Shown here: one piece after another, positions 63,026 to 64,000 of the stretch
Position numbering within the stretch: position 1 is the first letter of the stretch
Layout of the letters: each line of letters begins with the position of its first letter
From: Dyadobacter endophyticus
GTDB lineage: Bacteria; Bacteroidota; Bacteroidia; Cytophagales; Spirosomataceae
NCBI RefSeq assembly: GCF_014641595.1
Contig: NZ_BMIA01000001.1
Coordinates: 1,240,001 to 1,304,000, forward strand
DNA: 64,000 nt
Reading direction: 5' to 3'
Notes under the pieces: generated by a model
The model's database searches: none
Told to the model about the DNA's origin: nothing
The model's input: the letters and a program-made list of their open reading frames with translations, nothing else
Translations under genes and position numbers: made by a program

Positions 63026-64000
63026 ATGAAAAAAGTATCTGGAATCATAGATCCTTTGTGGACTATTATGAAATTAACCGCCTTACAGCTCTTCCTGGCA
63101 TTTCTGGCCGCGGCCGCGAGTTTCGCCCGCGAAGGCCGGGCGCAGGAGCTTTTGTATAAAAAAGTAAGTATTCAGGCTGAGCACAAGCCGATTAAGGAAA
63201 TATTGACGACGCTCGAAGCAAAGGCAAACGTGAAGTTCGTATATAGCTTACAGTTACTTCCCGTCAACCGGCGCATTTCGATCGACGTCGAGAACAAGAC
63301 GCTTGCCGAGACGCTGGACAAGATGTTTTCTCCCGACAACATTACGTATCAGACCATCAACAAGAAAATTGTGCTCAAACTTCTGCCGGCCGGCTCTTCG
63401 CTGGTCACCGATCCCCCCGGCGAGGATGCCTTTTCGGGCACCGGGCAAGTGGATGAAAAGCTGATCACGGGCAAGGTACTGGACGATAAAAATGCGGCAT
63501 TGCCTGGCGTTAATATTGCCATTAAGGGAACCACGACGGGCACGATAACCGATGCCGACGGAAAATTTTCGCTGAAAGTGGCCGACGAAAATGCCGTGCT
63601 GGTGTTTTCTTATGTAGGCTATGTGAGTAAACAGGTCCAGCTACAACCCGGCCAGACAACGCTGGATGTTTTGCTGATCACCGATGAAAAGGCACTTTCC
63701 GAGGTTGTCGTGATTGGGTACGGTACTGCCAAAAAGAAGGACGTGACGGGCGCGGTTTCTACCATTTCGGCGCAGGCCTACAAGGACCAGCCCGTGGTTA
63801 ATGCCTCGGCAGCCCTGCAGGGGAGAGTGCCGGGTGTTACCGTAGTAAACAATTCGGGGGCACCGGGCGGCGGGGTGAAAATCCGGGTAAGGGGTGCCAA
63901 CTCGATCAATGCGAGCAATGATCCGCTGTATGTTGTGGACGGTGTAGCGCTTAGCAGCATCGGTATCCAGGAGCTGAATGTGAACGACATTGAATCGATG
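63026..64000 (+). CDS. SusC/RagA TonB-dependent transporter, 3' end cut by window edge (PUL 3)
   Basis: The frame opens at the ATG at 63026 and continues past the right edge (325 codons seen). A charged leader precedes a signal segment (LTALQLFLAFLAAAASF), followed by an STN domain (about 45-120, IKEILTTLEAKANVKFVYSL), the carboxypeptidase-regulatory-like domain (ITGKVLDDKNAALPGVNIAI), the SusC signature LSEVVVIGYGTAKKKDVTGAV and the start of the plug (LQGRVPGVTVVNNSGAPGGG, VDGVALSSIG). The barrel and the partner SusD lie outside the window, so its substrate cannot be inferred. Confidence 0.95.
   Translation, partial: MKKVSGIIDPLWTIMKLTALQLFLAFLAAAASFAREGRAQELLYKKVSIQAEHKPIKEILTTLEAKANVKFVYSLQLLPVNRRISIDVENKTLAETLDKMFSPDNITYQTINKKIVLKLLPAGSSLVTDPPGEDAFSGTGQVDEKLITGKVLDDKNAALPGVNIAIKGTTTGTITDADGKFSLKVADENAVLVFSYVGYVSKQVQLQPGQTTLDVLLITDEKALSEVVVIGYGTAKKKDVTGAVSTISAQAYKDQPVVNASAALQGRVPGVTVVNNSGAPGGGVKIRVRGANSINASNDPLYVVDGVALSSIGIQELNVNDIESM

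Overview
The window is chromosomal DNA of a Bacteroidota bacterium, most likely a Cytophagales soil or plant-associated lineage such as Dyadobacter or a relative. The evidence is three SusC/SusD polysaccharide-utilisation loci (PULs), each headed by an ECF sigma/FecR pair, MacB-like permeases of about 800 residues, many lipoproteins, and a near-perfect Bacteroidota promoter (TTG-N19-TAnnTTTG) in front of the marR gene. The genus is inferred from gene style, not from a marker gene. No rRNA, tRNA, CRISPR array, transposase or integrase was seen.

Layout. (1) 1-11456, minus strand: PUL 1 with ECF sigma, FecR, SusC, SusD, a beta-propeller glycosidase and two GH127-superfamily enzymes (the last cut by the window edge), pointing to L-arabinofuranose-containing plant glycans. 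(2) 11457-29084: a MacB-like permease, a marR-rph operon (probable rifamycin phosphotransferase), an envelope operon (PCMD lipoprotein, beta-barrel protein, M61 peptidase), a YD-repeat-like lipoprotein, an exported tyrosine phosphatase, a second permease, a sulfatase, a Lys/Ala-rich exported protein and an O-methyltransferase. (3) 29330-46413: a 17-kb island of caspase-like proteases and STAND NTPases. (4) 46573-47981: a DUF1345 membrane protein and an NAD(P)-binding protein. (5) 48232-60780, plus strand: PUL 2 with sigma, FecR, SusC, SusD, GH89 alpha-N-acetylglucosaminidase and GH95 alpha-L-fucosidase. (6) 61043-64000: the start of PUL 3 (sigma, FecR, truncated SusC).

The exceptional region is 29330-46413. 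It holds four CD-clan (caspase/CHAT) proteases and two STAND NTPases in six genes: an uncharacterised 261-residue protein; an AmpD-type amidase + caspase + beta-rich linker + SGNH hydrolase fusion; a caspase + NACHT + ten-WD40 protein; a caspase + similar linker + alpha/beta-hydrolase fusion; and a CHAT protease in an operon with a membrane-anchored STAND ATPase. The catalytic motifs are intact in all four proteases and in the fused hydrolases. The two fusion proteins share the caspase and linker but carry different C-terminal hydrolases, as toxins or effectors do when warheads are swapped. I infer a protease-relayed immune or programmed-death network in which STAND proteins sense a trigger and caspases switch on lipid- or wall-attacking enzymes. 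Function is unproven.

Non-coding signals include a MarR operator overlapping the marR-rph promoter, an array of five TGAC motifs at exactly 10-bp spacing, GCCGAC heptad repeats, a 9-mer repeated three times at 29-bp steps in front of the methyltransferase gene, and several intrinsic terminators, two of them inside PUL 2.
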